Assembly (NCBI RefSeq): GCF_037975245.1
Contig: NC_092569.1
Coordinates: 15,164,501-15,228,500, forward strand
Direction of reading: 5' to 3'
Source of the DNA: Apostichopus japonicus
Taxonomy: Eukaryota > Echinodermata > Holothuroidea > Aspidochirotida > Stichopodidae
Length of the DNA: 64,000 nucleotides
In this document: one piece after another, positions 63,360 through 64,000 of the stretch
How the letters are laid out: each line of letters opens with the position of its first letter
How positions within the stretch are numbered: the first letter of the stretch is position 1
Notes under the pieces: generated by a model
Told to the model about the DNA's origin: nothing
The model's database searches: none
What the model saw: the letters and a program-made list of their open reading frames with translations, nothing else
Program-made: the position numbers and the translations under genes

Positions 63360-64000
63360 CTATCGATTCAAAGCCAAAACAAAAATGATAATGACAGTAT
63401 AAGAAATTGTATAATAATTCTTATCATCACACGGTCTACTCAGAAAATACAACACAGCAACAAAAATGAAATTATAATTGACGAACTACATACATACATA
63501 CATACCATTATTAGAGTATTTGCATAATTGGTAACATTTTAAAGATCTGCTTTATTGGCTGCAATTATACTGTAGCATGCTATAGATAGAAAAGTATTGT
63601 GATTAAGTAATCTACCTGCCACGGTCGTAAAAGAACCTCAATTAGCCTGCATGGCTTCTTAACACCATTAGGTTCTTTGGATAAACATTGTGTGGAAATA
63701 TTGTCATGTCAACAGTGCAGTTAATCATACAGCGTTCACACAAAGACCCTGATACAAGAAAAAGTATGTGGAAGGCGTTGCAGACTAATTGGTTAAAAGA
63801 GGTCATTTTACGACCAAGGCAGGTCCATTACGTAATCTCAAGAAATTTTTCCATGATGCGTGCAATAGTTGGGGTCTATACAGCAGACCTTTATAATTTA
63901 TCCATTTTTTTCACATGTTTCATTTAACTTTTAATAATTTCTTTCGTGGTGACGATATTTAATAAACAACTTTAATTTCCTTTTGCCTTTGCGCCTAAAG
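63360..64000. other. Right-edge sequence upstream of the first visible exon
   Basis: No signal-peptide exon or promoter is recognisable. A (ATAC)n tract of about five units lies at 63488-63508. Confidence 0.5.

Noticed and set aside
60914-61162. Ile/Tyr-rich frames
   Set aside because: Translation of TA/ATT microsatellites.

Overview
The window is animal genomic DNA. It has short exons separated by long AT-rich introns with consensus GT/AG borders, many DNA transposons, a tRNA-derived SINE and large minisatellites. The domain set (F-type lectin, fibrinogen-related/intelectin-like, C-type lectin, discoidin, TSP1, PAN) suggests a marine invertebrate, possibly a deuterostome such as an echinoderm or hemichordate. 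That placement is a guess from domain content, not a species identification.

Nearly all recognisable coding sequence lies on the minus strand and fits one very large secreted or cell-surface adhesive protein gene. I resolve 45 exons between 63359 and 581, about 10.0 kb of coding sequence (about 3,330 codons). All junctions agree in phase. Every border between domains is phase 1 and only borders inside domains are phase 0, apart from the phase-1 introns that split the F-type lectin, the second EGF and the leftmost discoidin domain. This is the signature of exon shuffling. Both ends run out of the window: no signal peptide is visible on the right and no stop codon on the left.

From N- to C-terminus (right to left) the order is: PAN; discoidin (FA58C); three EGF; five alternating CTLD-TSP1 pairs; five further TSP1; F-type lectin; FA58C; short TSP1; PAN; fibrinogen-related domain; LamG/pentraxin-like domain; a 17-residue linker; TSP1; FA58C; two TSP1; FA58C; two TSP1; FA58C (incomplete at the left edge). 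I do not recognise this architecture as a named gene.

The most unusual structure is in the introns. At six places in this gene a tandem array or duplication starts on an exon edge and copies the splice site with it: donors at about 13.3, 20.7, 29.5-34.7 and 45.4 kb, acceptors at about 23.6-26.0 and 42.7-44.2 kb. The largest is a 5.2 kb array of a 31-bp unit, about 168 copies, each with a GTAAGT donor on the gene strand, inside the intron that splits the F-type lectin domain. The 42.7-44.2 kb array repeats a 69-bp unit with an acceptor and happens to be open in both directions.

The remaining intron space holds three TTAA-flanked DNA transposons (two with decayed THAP-domain remnants, Kolobok-like), three hAT-like MITEs with 8-bp target duplications (two exact), three copies of a tRNA-derived SINE, other dispersed repeats, two small non-LTR retrotransposon remnants, a degenerate tRNA-Thr-like sequence and several microsatellites. 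I see no convincing plus-strand gene.
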